Below are positions 8,066 to 18,084 of a stretch of 40,539 bases of DNA, piece by piece (the first letter of the stretch is position 1; the number at the start of each line of letters is the position of its first letter). The notes below the pieces were generated by a model. That model was not told where the DNA came from, did no database searches, and worked only from the letters and a program-made list of their open reading frames with translations. This stretch comes from an uncultured Fidelibacterota bacterium (GTDB lineage: Bacteria; Fidelibacterota; UBA8477; JABMPR01). The translations under genes and the position numbers were made by a program. Location: positions 1 through 40,539 of the forward strand of contig CALBFA010000019.1 of assembly GCA_937888365.1 (NCBI GenBank), in the 5' to 3' direction.

Positions 8066-9910
8066 TTAAAATGCATGGGTAATTGCAAGATGTAATTTTC
8101 CTTTGCCAAATTGATTTGAATTTTTTTGCCAAGGGAATCCTATATCAATTCTCGCGGGTCCTATGGGTGTTTCCAATGTCAATCCAAAACCGCCTGAAAA
8201 CAGTAAATCATTCATAGAAACAAATGAGATATCCTTCCAAAGATACCCACCATCTAAAAATAATTCATAACCAAGAATACCATAAATATTTTGTCGCCAT
8301 TCCAGGTTTCCATAAAATCGAATATTTCCGCCCGTTGGTACTATCTCGTCGTCAGTGACGACATTTGGTCCTATAGAGTTCGCTAAATATCCTCGAATAC
8401 TATTGGAACCTCCTAAGAAAAAACGTTTATCCAATGGAATCAAGCCGTCTATATCATTCACGGTATCAACAAGGGCGTATCCTCCAGAAACATTATAAGC
8501 TAAGACGCCAAGTGTCGACACTTTTATATATTGGCTAAAATTCGAATTGAGTTGAAAAAAGTGGTTTTCTCCGCCCAAAACATAACCCGTCATAGAGGGA
8601 CTAACGGAGATAAGTAATCCCTTGGATGGATTTAAATAATCGTTACGCGTGTCCCATCTAAAATCAATAGAAAAGAGTCGGCGTTCTTCGAAATCTTCCT
8701 TTAAATCATAGACGCCTTCTACACCGACAATTTTAGATTTGCTCCACTCCAAATTTGAACGCAATTTTATTTTGCGAAACCAATTGTAATTACTGATGAG
8801 GCGAAGACCGTACTTCTGTGCTTCATAATTGTGCAATGTATTACTAGAATATTGGTAAAATGGATTCACCGTTGTCGGTACACGAAAAGGTCCAAACCAA
8901 GGTTCCGTATAGTATGCATTAAGCATAAATTTTTGAGGGATAATGAGTGTAGGATAAATAGATTTTATTGTTGTGGCTATTTTGAATCGTCGTCCGGATT
9001 TTTTAATATTATGATACGACCAAGACGCCAACATATCAAGTGTGAGCACTGGCTCTGAATGTTCAACTTCCACATCTTGACCAATACCAGTCTCGTAGTT
9101 TACAACTGTAAATTTTGATGGCGTAAGTCGAATGTCTAAATCGACAGTTCTTGAATCGGGATTCAAATTCGTGGGCGAAATACTAACGCTATTAAACAGA
9201 TTTGTTTCGAAAAGTCTTTTTTGGCTTTCTTCAATATGTTCAATGTTATAAACGTCTCCTGAGTTAATAATTATTTCTCGCCTGATGACTTTAGACAATA
9301 TTTCCTCAAGTTCTGGGATAGTAATATTGTCAATTGTATAAATATGCCCTTCTTTAACAGTTATATAGAGCTTTACCGAGTCCCCCACACTAAGGGAGTC
9401 ACTAATTGAAATAGTTGGGTATCCACTTTTGGAGTAATCACGAATCAGTGAATAAATGCCCCTTTTTAGATTAAGAATGTTCAGAGGTTCAGGGACTGCA
9501 ATATTCATCCTATTTAAAATATCGTTATCCGAATATTTTACATTTCCCAAAATATCGATACTTTTAAGAAAATATTGTTTCCCTTCATTCACTTGGAAAT
9601 AAACCTGCACATAATTTTGATTTATATAAACAATTGAATCCTGAATATCAGCTCTTAAATAACCGATTTGATGATAATAATTAATAAGTTTATTTTTTTC
9701 ATCGCTCACAAATTTTTGGTTAAAATTGCTCCCATTTTTAAAGAGAAATCGACCTTTTATTTTGAGTAAATCGGTGAGATCTTTTGTCAATACATGTTCA
9801 TTGCCGGTAAAAATAATTTCATCAATCTTATATTGTTCGATTACGGTTTGAGCTGCTAATACTGAAATTAAAACTATGAATACAATCGATATTTTATTAA
9901 TAATTTTCAT
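8066..9910 (-). CDS. tamA: Omp85-family outer membrane protein, TamA-like
   Basis: 614 residues with a signal peptide (about 1-20, ending LAAQ), three POTRA domains (roughly 26-110, 111-187, 188-264) and a C-terminal 16-strand barrel (about 265-614) ending in phenylalanine. The conserved Omp85 loop motif appears as GGSNSIRGY (RGY at 506-508). Three POTRAs, rather than five, and direct linkage to tamB (TAATG overlap) favour TamA over BamA. It would insert or assemble outer membrane proteins, or with TamB support lipid transport. The alternative is that it is the cell's BamA; a separate bamA elsewhere would settle this. Confidence 0.82.
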   Translation of the reverse strand: MKIINKISIVFIVLISVLAAQTVIEQYKIDEIIFTGNEHVLTKDLTDLLKIKGRFLFKNGSNFNQKFVSDEKNKLINYYHQIGYLRADIQDSIVYINQNYVQVYFQVNEGKQYFLKSIDILGNVKYSDNDILNRMNIAVPEPLNILNLKRGIYSLIRDYSKSGYPTISISDSLSVGDSVKLYITVKEGHIYTIDNITIPELEEILSKVIRREIIINSGDVYNIEHIEESQKRLFETNLFNSVSISPTNLNPDSRTVDLDIRLTPSKFTVVNYETGIGQDVEVEHSEPVLTLDMLASWSYHNIKKSGRRFKIATTIKSIYPTLIIPQKFMLNAYYTEPWFGPFRVPTTVNPFYQYSSNTLHNYEAQKYGLRLISNYNWFRKIKLRSNLEWSKSKIVGVEGVYDLKEDFEERRLFSIDFRWDTRNDYLNPSKGLLISVSPSMTGYVLGGENHFFQLNSNFSQYIKVSTLGVLAYNVSGGYALVDTVNDIDGLIPLDKRFFLGGSNSIRGYLANSIGPNVVTDDEIVPTGGNIRFYGNLEWRQNIYGILGYELFLDGGYLWKDISFVSMNDLLFSGGFGLTLETPIGPARIDIGFPWQKNSNQFGKGKLHLAITHAF

Positions 9911-12900
9911 TAATAATTATATTTCAATCGCCATCGCAATTTAAAAAGCCCTGCTTGATCAACGCCAGCACTAACAGAATTATTATTATTAATTTGGTAT
10001 TCCATATTGACAACATGTTCCGAATTGTTGTCTGTGGTTTTAATATCGCCTTCGTAGGTTACTTTTAGTTTATTTGAGAGTCGATGTCCTAAAACAATCG
10101 AAACGGCGCTGGTATCATCGGCAATATTCTCAAAAAGATTTCGTGATTGATCCATTTTTAAATCAAAGATGTCTAAACCCGTCACCTGACGACCAAAGGA
10201 TTCGGTTTGTTTCTCAATAAGGGTGCCCAAATACCATTCTAATGGTGCTGATACCAATTTATCCTGGTTGATGCCTTCTGTATCAATCTTTTGTTTGAGA
10301 TTGAGCCAACTTAAAATATCAGTTTGATTAAAAGTTGCGTTATCCGGGAAAATTATTTCGGGTTCCTTCAGGTCTCCTGTAAATCCTAACTCAATGATTT
10401 CACTATCAATAATAATTTCGACTAAAATATCTATCTGTGGATTGAATTCAACAGGATCAAAGCTTATGCTTCCCGACTTTATTGTTAACTCATTTTCATT
10501 CAATAAATAGTAAAATTTACCGCCGGGAACCGCTTCAAGTGTGCCTGAAAAACGTAATATTTCATCGCCGTAGTCGAGTAACCAAAGTTCACCCGAAAAT
10601 TCTGCATCAATCATTGTATTTTTAATGCGAATGTTTCCAGGAAAGGTCGTAGCCAAATTATATCTAAGCTGGAAATCATCGGAAATAGAAGGCAATATAA
10701 TTTCATCATTTGACGAAAATTCGCTTAGGAGAATACTATTTAAGACAGCGATTTCGCCCTTAATTATGATTGTATCTTGCCCTGAAATATGCATCGCGGC
10801 GTCGGCAATTGCCTCGAGTTCACCGTCTGTGGAACGATAATAGACATCATCGCCTTTGATATTAATATTGAAATGAGGATGAAAAAATGAGGTAAAATCA
10901 GCTGAGCCTTTAACCTCCACAATGGAATTATACTGAGTTGTATTATTGATGCCCAAGAATTTTCCCACAAAACCCGTCGCTCTATTAATGAGTCCCTTCG
11001 TTTCAAGCTCGCCACCTGGAATAAAATCTAAGTTTCCCTTAAGGAGTTTTATGGAAAGTGTATTGTCTAGCATTTCTAAGTCACTTACAATGTTCGTAAC
11101 TGGATTTCCTAATAATGGCGAAAGAATAACTCCATTTTGTCCTCTCATTCGAAATGCACGAATAGGCGATTCCATCGGGCCAAATATTCTTCCTTTTCCC
11201 TCAAAATCACCGTCAATTTTATCAATAATTCCGATGTAACTACTTAAGAATTTAAGACTGCTAAATTTACCTTGGAAAGAAAAATCTAAGGTGTCTTTAG
11301 CCAAATAGGGTCTAATTCCAGGCATCACATCAAGCCTTGCAGGAATATAACCACTACCGCCACCTTGCATCCAGTCTGCAATTATTGACGTTGTATCAAT
11401 ATTAAGTATATCATTTTCGTAGGCCAGTTGCAGATTCGCTTTTTTGTAATGCAATGTGTCAATTGTACCATTTGTAATGCTTACTATTCCAGTCATTTTC
11501 GAATGAATAGGTGACCCCTTATACAACAGCCCCCCATCCAATTTCCCTGTTATACCAATCGGGCCAATTTCTCTAAATGAAATATTTTTCAACATCATAT
11601 TATTCATTGTCAAACGTAAATCTTGAGGACGGTTCGGGTCGATTACATGAGGGATTCGATACCCAAACGGGAATTGTCCTTGAATTAATAACTGTCCATC
11701 GTCAGCATAATACAAAATATTTTTAATATCTGTCACATGCGAATGAGTTGTTCCCAAATAGATGAGAGAGTCTGCTTTAAATTGCATAAATTTAAATTCA
11801 TCCCAGAATAGGTCGCCCACAAATTTAGGATTTGTAATACTATCAATAATGTTGAATGAACCATTAATATTACCACTCATTGGAAATGGGAATTTTAATA
11901 ATTGTTGGATATTTTCCGCATCAATATTGTAAAGAAGAGCTTCAAGTTGATATCCTTTATTAAAATCAATTGCGCCTGTGATGTTATATTGTCCCTGATC
12001 CATATTTAAGGATAAAGTGTCTGAAATGATTAATTTATTATCTATAATAGGTATTATTTTTAATGTACTTAGGAAGACATGTTCATCGTGTAACCAAAAA
12101 TCAAATTTATTTAATTCTAACTGAGTGGAAGATAATTTCCCCTGTAATTCAAACCCATTTTTTGGACTTTTAAACAAACATTTTTCAACGGTGTAATTCG
12201 TTTTATCTTTTCGGATTAAGAAATGGACCAGATTTAATGAATCATCCCAGAAAAAGCCACGTTTTGCTTCGAATTCAAAGAATCCATCCCAATCGTTTAG
12301 TGATTCTTTTAGGTAATAATTACCTATGCCAGACGCTGACAATTTCGTATTCATTCTTAAATCATCAGCTTTGATATCCCCTACTATTTCAATTTTCCCT
12401 GAACCGTTTGAAATATTAAAATCTGTTTTCAGGTTTCCCGAAATATTATTTAAAGAATCATGGACGAAATATTTAGAGATATTTTGTATGCGAGCTGAGC
12501 CATTTATATCGACATCATTGATGGCATAAATTCCAAGGATGGAAAGCGTATCTTTAGCATTAACCCAATCTATATTTTGAATGACAAGTTCTCTCCCGTC
12601 AATAAAAAGGAGTCTCGATGAAAACTTATTTTCGCTTAGTTGTTGGAAAGCAAATTTTGAAAAATAGGATTCAATAAATAAAGAATCGACTTTCCCTATT
12701 ATCGAGAGTTCACCCGTTAAATTAGAAAGTTTAAAATCATGAGAATTGATAAAGGGCGTTAAATCGAATTCACTAATATTCGAATGAATTCTAAGATATT
12801 TTTCATCGATGGCATAATCGATATTAATGTCAATTGTTTCGTTATTATTTATGATTGATCCGATGGAACTGATATGACCATTCAATAGAGTAAAATCATC

Positions 12901-13803
12901 AATATTTAATTTATAATTCCCTGTCTTACCGGGATTTGACCCTGCTCCCGTCAATGCAAATTTACCCTTATCATCAATTTCAAAGAAAAATCGACCGTTT
13001 GGATTGATATAATCCCAGTCGATTAATGGGGATATTTTACCAAGATAACTTTCAATATTTAGGTCCGAAAACAGAAAGTCTCCTTCCCAAATACTTAGTT
13101 TTTCTTTATGTGCATTTATTTTGACGCGACCATCATTTGTAGTGAATACAAAATCAGATATTTCAATACGATCATTATTCCCAAATATTTCACCTGACAT
13201 TGATGTATTCAGCGTCTCGACTAAGGGGATAAAAATTGAAGCGTCAGATATTTCTAAGACCCAATTTCCAGCATTATTTTTATAATTTGCAGGGATTTTA
13301 GCCACATAGATATCCCTTTTTTCTCCCTTATTTGCAATTATAAAATCATTGAGTTCGATGCTATGAATTGAAAGGGATGTCTTATTTTCTTCGATATTAT
13401 TAGACATTAATTGACGTAATAATTTACTTTGATTAAGATTAAAATGTCCACCAGAGATTGATATTGAATCTATTTTATCACGAAAGAAGTAATCAATAAA
13501 TGAAAAATCTATAGAAACAATATCAAGTTCAACAAATGATGTATTTGCAGAATCTTTTTCGAACAATTTAATATTCGAAACAGTAAATATTTCATCGCTT
13601 ACAGACGAATTGATTTGCCAATCAATATTTAAGCTACCTCGATTTTCAAGCCAATTATTAGCAATTTTCAATAATAAGGGTGATAATTGTTGAGTTTGTG
13701 TTATGACACCATAAAGTAATAAGGAAGCACTCAGAATAATAAACAGAGCTAATAGCTTAATATTACTATAATTATTATATCTTTTCCCTTGATTATTATT
13801 CAT
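9910..13803 (-). CDS. tamB: TamB-like translocation/assembly module protein (DUF490)
   Basis: A 1297-residue AsmA/TamB-superfamily protein: one N-terminal membrane helix (about 15-35), a very long repetitive beta-strand region suited to a periplasm-spanning hydrophobic groove, and a C-terminal DUF490 domain (roughly the last 350 residues, including LSWLNLKQ and the final KLRWRLKYNY). TamB bridges the inner membrane to TamA and is linked to phospholipid transport and outer membrane protein assembly. It shares a TAATG junction with the Omp85 gene. A TAGATTTG promoter-like element lies only 4 nt before the start codon. Confidence 0.87.
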   Translation of the reverse strand: MNNNQGKRYNNYSNIKLLALFIILSASLLLYGVITQTQQLSPLLLKIANNWLENRGSLNIDWQINSSVSDEIFTVSNIKLFEKDSANTSFVELDIVSIDFSFIDYFFRDKIDSISISGGHFNLNQSKLLRQLMSNNIEENKTSLSIHSIELNDFIIANKGEKRDIYVAKIPANYKNNAGNWVLEISDASIFIPLVETLNTSMSGEIFGNNDRIEISDFVFTTNDGRVKINAHKEKLSIWEGDFLFSDLNIESYLGKISPLIDWDYINPNGRFFFEIDDKGKFALTGAGSNPGKTGNYKLNIDDFTLLNGHISSIGSIINNNETIDINIDYAIDEKYLRIHSNISEFDLTPFINSHDFKLSNLTGELSIIGKVDSLFIESYFSKFAFQQLSENKFSSRLLFIDGRELVIQNIDWVNAKDTLSILGIYAINDVDINGSARIQNISKYFVHDSLNNISGNLKTDFNISNGSGKIEIVGDIKADDLRMNTKLSASGIGNYYLKESLNDWDGFFEFEAKRGFFWDDSLNLVHFLIRKDKTNYTVEKCLFKSPKNGFELQGKLSSTQLELNKFDFWLHDEHVFLSTLKIIPIIDNKLIISDTLSLNMDQGQYNITGAIDFNKGYQLEALLYNIDAENIQQLLKFPFPMSGNINGSFNIIDSITNPKFVGDLFWDEFKFMQFKADSLIYLGTTHSHVTDIKNILYYADDGQLLIQGQFPFGYRIPHVIDPNRPQDLRLTMNNMMLKNISFREIGPIGITGKLDGGLLYKGSPIHSKMTGIVSITNGTIDTLHYKKANLQLAYENDILNIDTTSIIADWMQGGGSGYIPARLDVMPGIRPYLAKDTLDFSFQGKFSSLKFLSSYIGIIDKIDGDFEGKGRIFGPMESPIRAFRMRGQNGVILSPLLGNPVTNIVSDLEMLDNTLSIKLLKGNLDFIPGGELETKGLINRATGFVGKFLGINNTTQYNSIVEVKGSADFTSFFHPHFNINIKGDDVYYRSTDGELEAIADAAMHISGQDTIIIKGEIAVLNSILLSEFSSNDEIILPSISDDFQLRYNLATTFPGNIRIKNTMIDAEFSGELWLLDYGDEILRFSGTLEAVPGGKFYYLLNENELTIKSGSISFDPVEFNPQIDILVEIIIDSEIIELGFTGDLKEPEIIFPDNATFNQTDILSWLNLKQKIDTEGINQDKLVSAPLEWYLGTLIEKQTESFGRQVTGLDIFDLKMDQSRNLFENIADDTSAVSIVLGHRLSNKLKVTYEGDIKTTDNNSEHVVNMEYQINNNNSVSAGVDQAGLFKLRWRLKYNY

Positions 13804-13807
13804 GGCG

Positions 13808-13815
13808 CAAATCTA
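13808..13815 (-). promoter_or_regulatory. TAnnTTTG-type -7 element before tamB
   Basis: On the minus strand the sequence reads TAGATTTG, then CGCC, then the tamB ATG. TAnnTTTG is the known -7 element of the Bacteroidota primary sigma factor. If used, transcription would begin about at the start codon, giving a leaderless or nearly leaderless mRNA. No good -33 TTTG is found at the expected 19-21 nt upstream, which lowers confidence. It sits between the dnaK terminator and tamB. Confidence 0.4.
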
Positions 13816-13862
13816 AAATTATTCATAGGTCATACTACTATTAACTCAGTAATATGTTCAAA

Positions 13863-13886
13863 AAAGGGCAGGATAACCTGCCCTTT
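13863..13886 (-). terminator. Rho-independent terminator of dnaK
   Basis: A perfect 10-bp stem AAAGGGCAGG / CCTGCCCTTT with a 4-nt loop, 20 bp past the dnaK stop codon. Read on the minus strand it ends in an uninterrupted T run (CCCTTTTTTG). This is the clearest terminator in the window and separates dnaK from tamB. Confidence 0.9.
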
Positions 13887-13905
13887 CAATCTATTTAAAA
13901 AGCGA

Positions 13906-15816
13906 TTATTTCTTTTCGTCCACAACCTCAAAATCAGCTTCTTCAACATCGCCTTCATTTGAAGAACTGTTCTCAGCATTAGGTTCTGGATTTTTTTGAG
14001 CTTTTCCGTTTGCTTCTTGGCCAGCACTATACATAGCTGCAGAAGCTTTTGACCAAACTTCATTTAAAGCAGCCATTTCTTTTTCAATCTTGGCTTTATC
14101 ATCACTTGTCAAAACGTTCTTGAGCCCATCAATTTTATCTTTTAGTTCTGCTTTTGTTGCATCATCTAACTTATCACTATTTTCATTGATGGTTTTTTCA
14201 GTTTGATAGACCAATGAGTCAGCTTGATTTCTAAGATCAATCAACTCGCGTTTTTTCTTGTCGGATTCGGCATTTTTTTCAGCTTCTTGTACCATTTTTT
14301 CTTTTTCGGCATCTGTTAATCCGCTTGATGCCTCAATTCGAATGGATTGTTGTTTGTTCGTTGCTTTATCAATTGCCGTAACATTTAAAATACCGTTTGC
14401 ATCGATATCAAACGCAACCTCAATTTGAGGTGTTCCTCTTGGTGCGGGTGGTATTCCATCAAGGGAAAATCGACCAATCGACTTGTTATCAGCCGCCATT
14501 TCTCTTTCACCTTGAAGTACATGTATTTCAACTTGAGGTTGATTATCAGCCGCCGTTGAGAAAACTTCGCTTTTCTTCGTTGGAATTGTGGTATTACGTT
14601 CAATAAGCTTAGTCGTTACCCCACCAAGTGTTTCAATACCGAGTGATAAAGGCGTAACGTCAAGGAGCAAGACATCTGAAACCGAGCCAGAGAGTACACC
14701 GGCTTGAATAGCGGCACCCATCGCAACAACTTCGTCAGGGTTTACACTTCTGTTAGCTTCTTTACCAAATATTTCTTTAACAATTTCTTGTACTTTTGGG
14801 ATACGACTTGATCCACCAACAATGATAACTTCATTGATTTCGCTAGGAGAAAGTCCCGAATCAGAAATAGCGCTTAAACAAGGTTTTTTCAATCTTTCGA
14901 AAAGATTAGATGCTAATGATTCAAATTTTGCACGCGTAAGTGTTACATTTAAATGTTTCGGACCTGTCGCATCCGCAGTGACATATGGCAAATTAATTTC
15001 TGTACTTGATGTTGTAGAAAGCTCCATTTTCGCTTTTTCAGCGCCTTCCTTGAGACGTTGCATCGCCATGGCGTCTTTTGATAAATCAATACCTTCTTGT
15101 TGTTTAAATTCATTAATGAGCCACTCAATGATGGCTTGATCAAAGTCGTCACCACCTAAATGAGTATCTCCATTCGTCGATTTTACTTCGAATACACCAT
15201 CACCAATTTCGAGTACTGAAACATCAAAAGTTCCACCACCAAGGTCAAATACTGCTACAACTTGCTCTTGTTTTTTATCCAAACCATAAGCTAGAGAGGC
15301 TGCCGTGGGTTCGTTGATAATACGTAAAATATTGAGACCCGCAATTTTTCCAGCGTCCTTGGTAGCTTGACGTTGTGAGTCGTTGAAGTAAGCAGGTACC
15401 GTTACAACAGCGTCCGTAACCTTTTCACCTAAGTATTCCTCAGCATTTTGTCTCATTTTTTGGAGAATCATTGCTGATATTTCAGGAGGTGAATATGAAT
15501 CATCATCAATTTTAACTTGGCTTCGACCCCTTGGTCCAGAAATGATTTTGTATGGAACCTCTTCCATTTCTCTTTTTACTTCCTCAAATTGACGCCCCAT
15601 AAACCGCTTAATCGAAAAGATTGTTTTCGTTGGATTTGTGACGGCTTGTCTTTTTGCAGGTTGTCCAACAAGACGACTTCCGTCTTTTGTAAATGCGACA
15701 ACTGAAGGAGTTGTACGTCCTCCTTCTGCACTCGTAATGACTTTTGCTTCCTTGCCTTCCATGACGGCAACACAGGAGTTTGTCGTTCCTAAGTCTATTC
15801 CTATTACTTTTCCCAT
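13906..15816 (-). CDS. dnaK: Molecular chaperone DnaK (Hsp70)
   Basis: 636 residues, full length. The N-terminus [20 protein letters not shown], the second phosphate motif [29 protein letters not shown], and the C-terminal [12 protein letters not shown] are all canonical. The substrate-binding domain and helical lid are intact. The gene is monocistronic: a strong terminator lies downstream and 144 bp of spacer upstream. No grpE or dnaJ is adjacent and no CIRCE inverted repeat (TTAGCACTC-N9-GAGTGCTAA) occurs upstream, so HrcA control is not evident. AAGGAA precedes the ATG by about 8 nt. Confidence 0.98.
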   Translation of the reverse strand: MGKVIGIDLGTTNSCVAVMEGKEAKVITSAEGGRTTPSVVAFTKDGSRLVGQPAKRQAVTNPTKTIFSIKRFMGRQFEEVKREMEEVPYKIISGPRGRSQVKIDDDSYSPPEISAMILQKMRQNAEEYLGEKVTDAVVTVPAYFNDSQRQATKDAGKIAGLNILRIINEPTAASLAYGLDKKQEQVVAVFDLGGGTFDVSVLEIGDGVFEVKSTNGDTHLGGDDFDQAIIEWLINEFKQQEGIDLSKDAMAMQRLKEGAEKAKMELSTTSSTEINLPYVTADATGPKHLNVTLTRAKFESLASNLFERLKKPCLSAISDSGLSPSEINEVIIVGGSSRIPKVQEIVKEIFGKEANRSVNPDEVVAMGAAIQAGVLSGSVSDVLLLDVTPLSLGIETLGGVTTKLIERNTTIPTKKSEVFSTAADNQPQVEIHVLQGEREMAADNKSIGRFSLDGIPPAPRGTPQIEVAFDIDANGILNVTAIDKATNKQQSIRIEASSGLTDAEKEKMVQEAEKNAESDKKKRELIDLRNQADSLVYQTEKTINENSDKLDDATKAELKDKIDGLKNVLTSDDKAKIEKEMAALNEVWSKASAAMYSAGQEANGKAQKNPEPNAENSSSNEGDVEEADFEVVDEKK

Positions 15817-15905
15817 TTTTCTAATTCCTTATACTTGTTTATTAATTTTTTTATCATGACCTATTATTACCAATTGATATGCCAATCGGATATAACGTCG
15901 TTTAT

Positions 15906-15921
15906 GGCAGACATCTCTGCC
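15906..15921. other. Small hairpin between nadE and dnaK
   Basis: GGCAGA-CATC-TCTGCC forms a perfect 6-bp stem with a 4-nt loop, 39 bp after the nadE stop and 89 bp before dnaK. It lacks a T-tract on the minus strand (ATAAACG follows), so it is at best a weak or factor-dependent terminator, or an element in the dnaK leader. The remainder of 15817-15960 shows no other clear signal. Confidence 0.4.
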
Positions 15922-15960
15922 TTATATGAAGTAAGAGTTAATTTCTAATATTTAATAAAT

Positions 15961-17619
15961 TTAGAATTTGTGTTCGTTATGACTGTAATGGTTCACAATT
16001 GGCATTCGTCGTCCCATTCCAAACGCTTTTTGAGTAACACGGATTCCAGGTGGCATTTGCTGGCGTTTATATTCTGAATTTCTAATTTTATTCACCATAT
16101 CATGAACAATATCTTGAGGATATCCTTTTGCGATGAGTTGTTCAACACCCAGTTGGCGTTCTATAATATCGTTGACGATGGGTGAAATAATATCGTAGTC
16201 GAAGGGATCAACTTGATCGAATCGTAATTCCGCACTGGGTGCTTTTGTAATTGTGTTTTCAGGGATAACATCATATCCCTTCAACATGTTGAAATGAGAA
16301 GCTATTGCGTAAACTTCTTTCTTACCCAAATCAGAAATAACCGCTAAACCACCTGACATGTCACCATAAAGCGTGCAATACCCCAACGCTATTTCTGTTT
16401 TATTACCCGTTGTTAAGAGTAGTGACCCATCTTTATTCGAGAAAGACATAAGAATATTACCTCGAATGCGTGCTTGTAAATTTTCTTCCGCGATTCCTGA
16501 TAATTTTTCGTCGATTGAATTGTTAAAATTATTTTGAAATGCTTCAATCAAGTCGTTGATAGGAACTTTTTCGTATCGAATACCAAGATTTTTGGCCAAT
16601 AATTCTGCATCATTTACACTATGGTCTGATGAATATTGTGATGGCATTGCAACGCCGGTTACATGCTCATTTCCAAGAGCTTCAACGGCAATTGCTGCCG
16701 TGACGGCTGAATCAATCCCACCTGATAAACCAAGGACGGCATCACGATGTCCTGTTTTATAAAAATAGTCGCGAACACCTAAAACGAGTGCTTCAAAAAG
16801 TTCTCTTTCCATTGGAAAACCAGGGAATTTTTTTTCCTCTGATGTCTCAGCTTTATCGCCAAATGCAATGTTAACAATGGCCAGTTCCTCTTTGAATTTT
16901 GATCCAATATGCAACCAACGACCTCTTCCATCAGCAATAAGTGACTCGCCATCAAAAACGAGTTCATCTTGCCCACCGACAAGATTTACATAAACATAAG
17001 GTTTTTTATATTTATTTACCTTTGCCAAAAGCAATTCACCGCGTTCATATTGTTTTCTGTAATGAAAAGGACTTGCTGAAAGATTAATAAATAAATCAAC
17101 GCCTTTATCACCGAGAATATCGCATACTTTGTAATCCATGCCCTTATCCCATAAATCTTCGCAAATATGGATGCCTAATTTCAAAGTTTTCCCTGAACGA
17201 AGGGATACTTCAACGGGTTCATTATCGCGACCGGGTTTAAAATACCGCCATTCGTCAAAGACATCATAAGTGGGCAGTAACGATTTATGGATCCATTTTA
17301 TGATAGCGCCATTTTGGATAACGGCAGCCGCATTATAAGTATCATCCTTGTCACGATGAATCGCTCCAATAATGACAATCGTTTGAGACACTTCACGTGC
17401 TAATTTTTCTACATATTTCGTATTATCTTTGATAAAATGTTGATCTAAAATCAAATCTTGAGGTGGATATCCCGTCAAAAAGAGTTCGGGAAATACAATG
17501 ATATCAACATTTTCTTTATGCCCCTTTTGAATAATAGAAATGGCTTTTTCGTAATTCAATTTCAAGGCACCAACTGTAGCATTTGCTTGTGCAACTAGAA
17601 CTCTAAGGTTTTGATTCAA
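15961..17619 (-). CDS. nadE: Glutamine-dependent NAD+ synthetase
   Basis: 552 residues with two domains. The N-terminal nitrilase-like glutaminase has the triad E45 (FPELFLTGYPPQD), K112 (HKSLLPTYDVFDE) and C153 (HICEDLW). The C-terminal synthetase has the ATP-pyrophosphatase P-loop SGGIDS at 299-304. It converts deamido-NAD+ to NAD+ using ammonia channelled from glutamine. The start codon is TTG: no in-frame ATG precedes the conserved glutaminase core, and AGAGGG lies upstream across the stop of the LOG-like gene, 6 bp away. Confidence 0.95.
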   Translation of the reverse strand: MNQNLRVLVAQANATVGALKLNYEKAISIIQKGHKENVDIIVFPELFLTGYPPQDLILDQHFIKDNTKYVEKLAREVSQTIVIIGAIHRDKDDTYNAAAVIQNGAIIKWIHKSLLPTYDVFDEWRYFKPGRDNEPVEVSLRSGKTLKLGIHICEDLWDKGMDYKVCDILGDKGVDLFINLSASPFHYRKQYERGELLLAKVNKYKKPYVYVNLVGGQDELVFDGESLIADGRGRWLHIGSKFKEELAIVNIAFGDKAETSEEKKFPGFPMERELFEALVLGVRDYFYKTGHRDAVLGLSGGIDSAVTAAIAVEALGNEHVTGVAMPSQYSSDHSVNDAELLAKNLGIRYEKVPINDLIEAFQNNFNNSIDEKLSGIAEENLQARIRGNILMSFSNKDGSLLLTTGNKTEIALGYCTLYGDMSGGLAVISDLGKKEVYAIASHFNMLKGYDVIPENTITKAPSAELRFDQVDPFDYDIISPIVNDIIERQLGVEQLIAKGYPQDIVHDMVNKIRNSEYKRQQMPPGIRVTQKAFGMGRRMPIVNHYSHNEHKF

Positions 17620-17625
17620 AGTAAT

Positions 17626-18084
17626 TTAGCCCTCTAATAGTTTATATAGTGTTTCGATAGCTTCATCAGCATTCTTCACGGGAATAACGCCAGGAATGTC
17701 CCAAGATTTGAATGCAACGACAGGCACTTCATAGCCGCGTGCAAACGCAATTTCGCTCAGTGTTCCATAGCCACCAGCGACAGCGATAGCCCCATCAACG
17801 CTTCTTAGGATAATTGAGTTGCGCATGTCGCCCATTCCCGTTGCAATGGGGATTTCGACATATGCATTCATTTTTGAAATATTGTCTTCTTTTAAAATCC
17901 CAACGACGGTCCCACCAGCTTCCGAAGCACCTTTCGATGCTGCTTCCATCACACCAAATGCGCCACCCGTAAAAAGTATCGCATTCTTTTCAGCGATTTT
18001 TCGGCCAATATCGTAGGCAAATTGGAGCGCTTCTTCGCTGGCCTCTCGTCCACCTATTACGGCAATTCTTCTTCGCGCAGCCAT
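17626..18084 (-). CDS. TIGR00725/LOG-like nucleotide-binding family protein
   Basis: 152 residues with a Rossmann-type fold. RRRIAVIGG at the start, GGAFGVMEAASKGASEAGG in the middle, and GGYGTLSE (104-111) place it in the SLOG superfamily close to cytokinin-riboside phosphoribohydrolase (LOG) proteins. The canonical PGGxGT motif reads AGGYGT here. Members may hydrolyse nucleoside monophosphates, but the cellular role of this short TIGR00725 type is unknown. It lies between asnS (TAATG overlap) and nadE (6 bp), which hints at a nucleotide or NAD-related housekeeping role. That is inference from context only. Confidence 0.85.
   Translation of the reverse strand: MAARRRIAVIGGREASEEALQFAYDIGRKIAEKNAILFTGGAFGVMEAASKGASEAGGTVVGILKEDNISKMNAYVEIPIATGMGDMRNSIILRSVDGAIAVAGGYGTLSEIAFARGYEVPVVAFKSWDIPGVIPVKNADEAIETLYKLLEG

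Noticed and set aside
13830-14063. 77-codon minus-strand frame over the dnaK 3' end and terminator
   Set aside because: Overlaps the end of dnaK in another frame and runs through the terminator hairpin; a shadow frame.
15817-15960. CIRCE operator upstream of dnaK
   Set aside because: Searched for TTAGCACTC / GAGTGCTAA halves; neither occurs.
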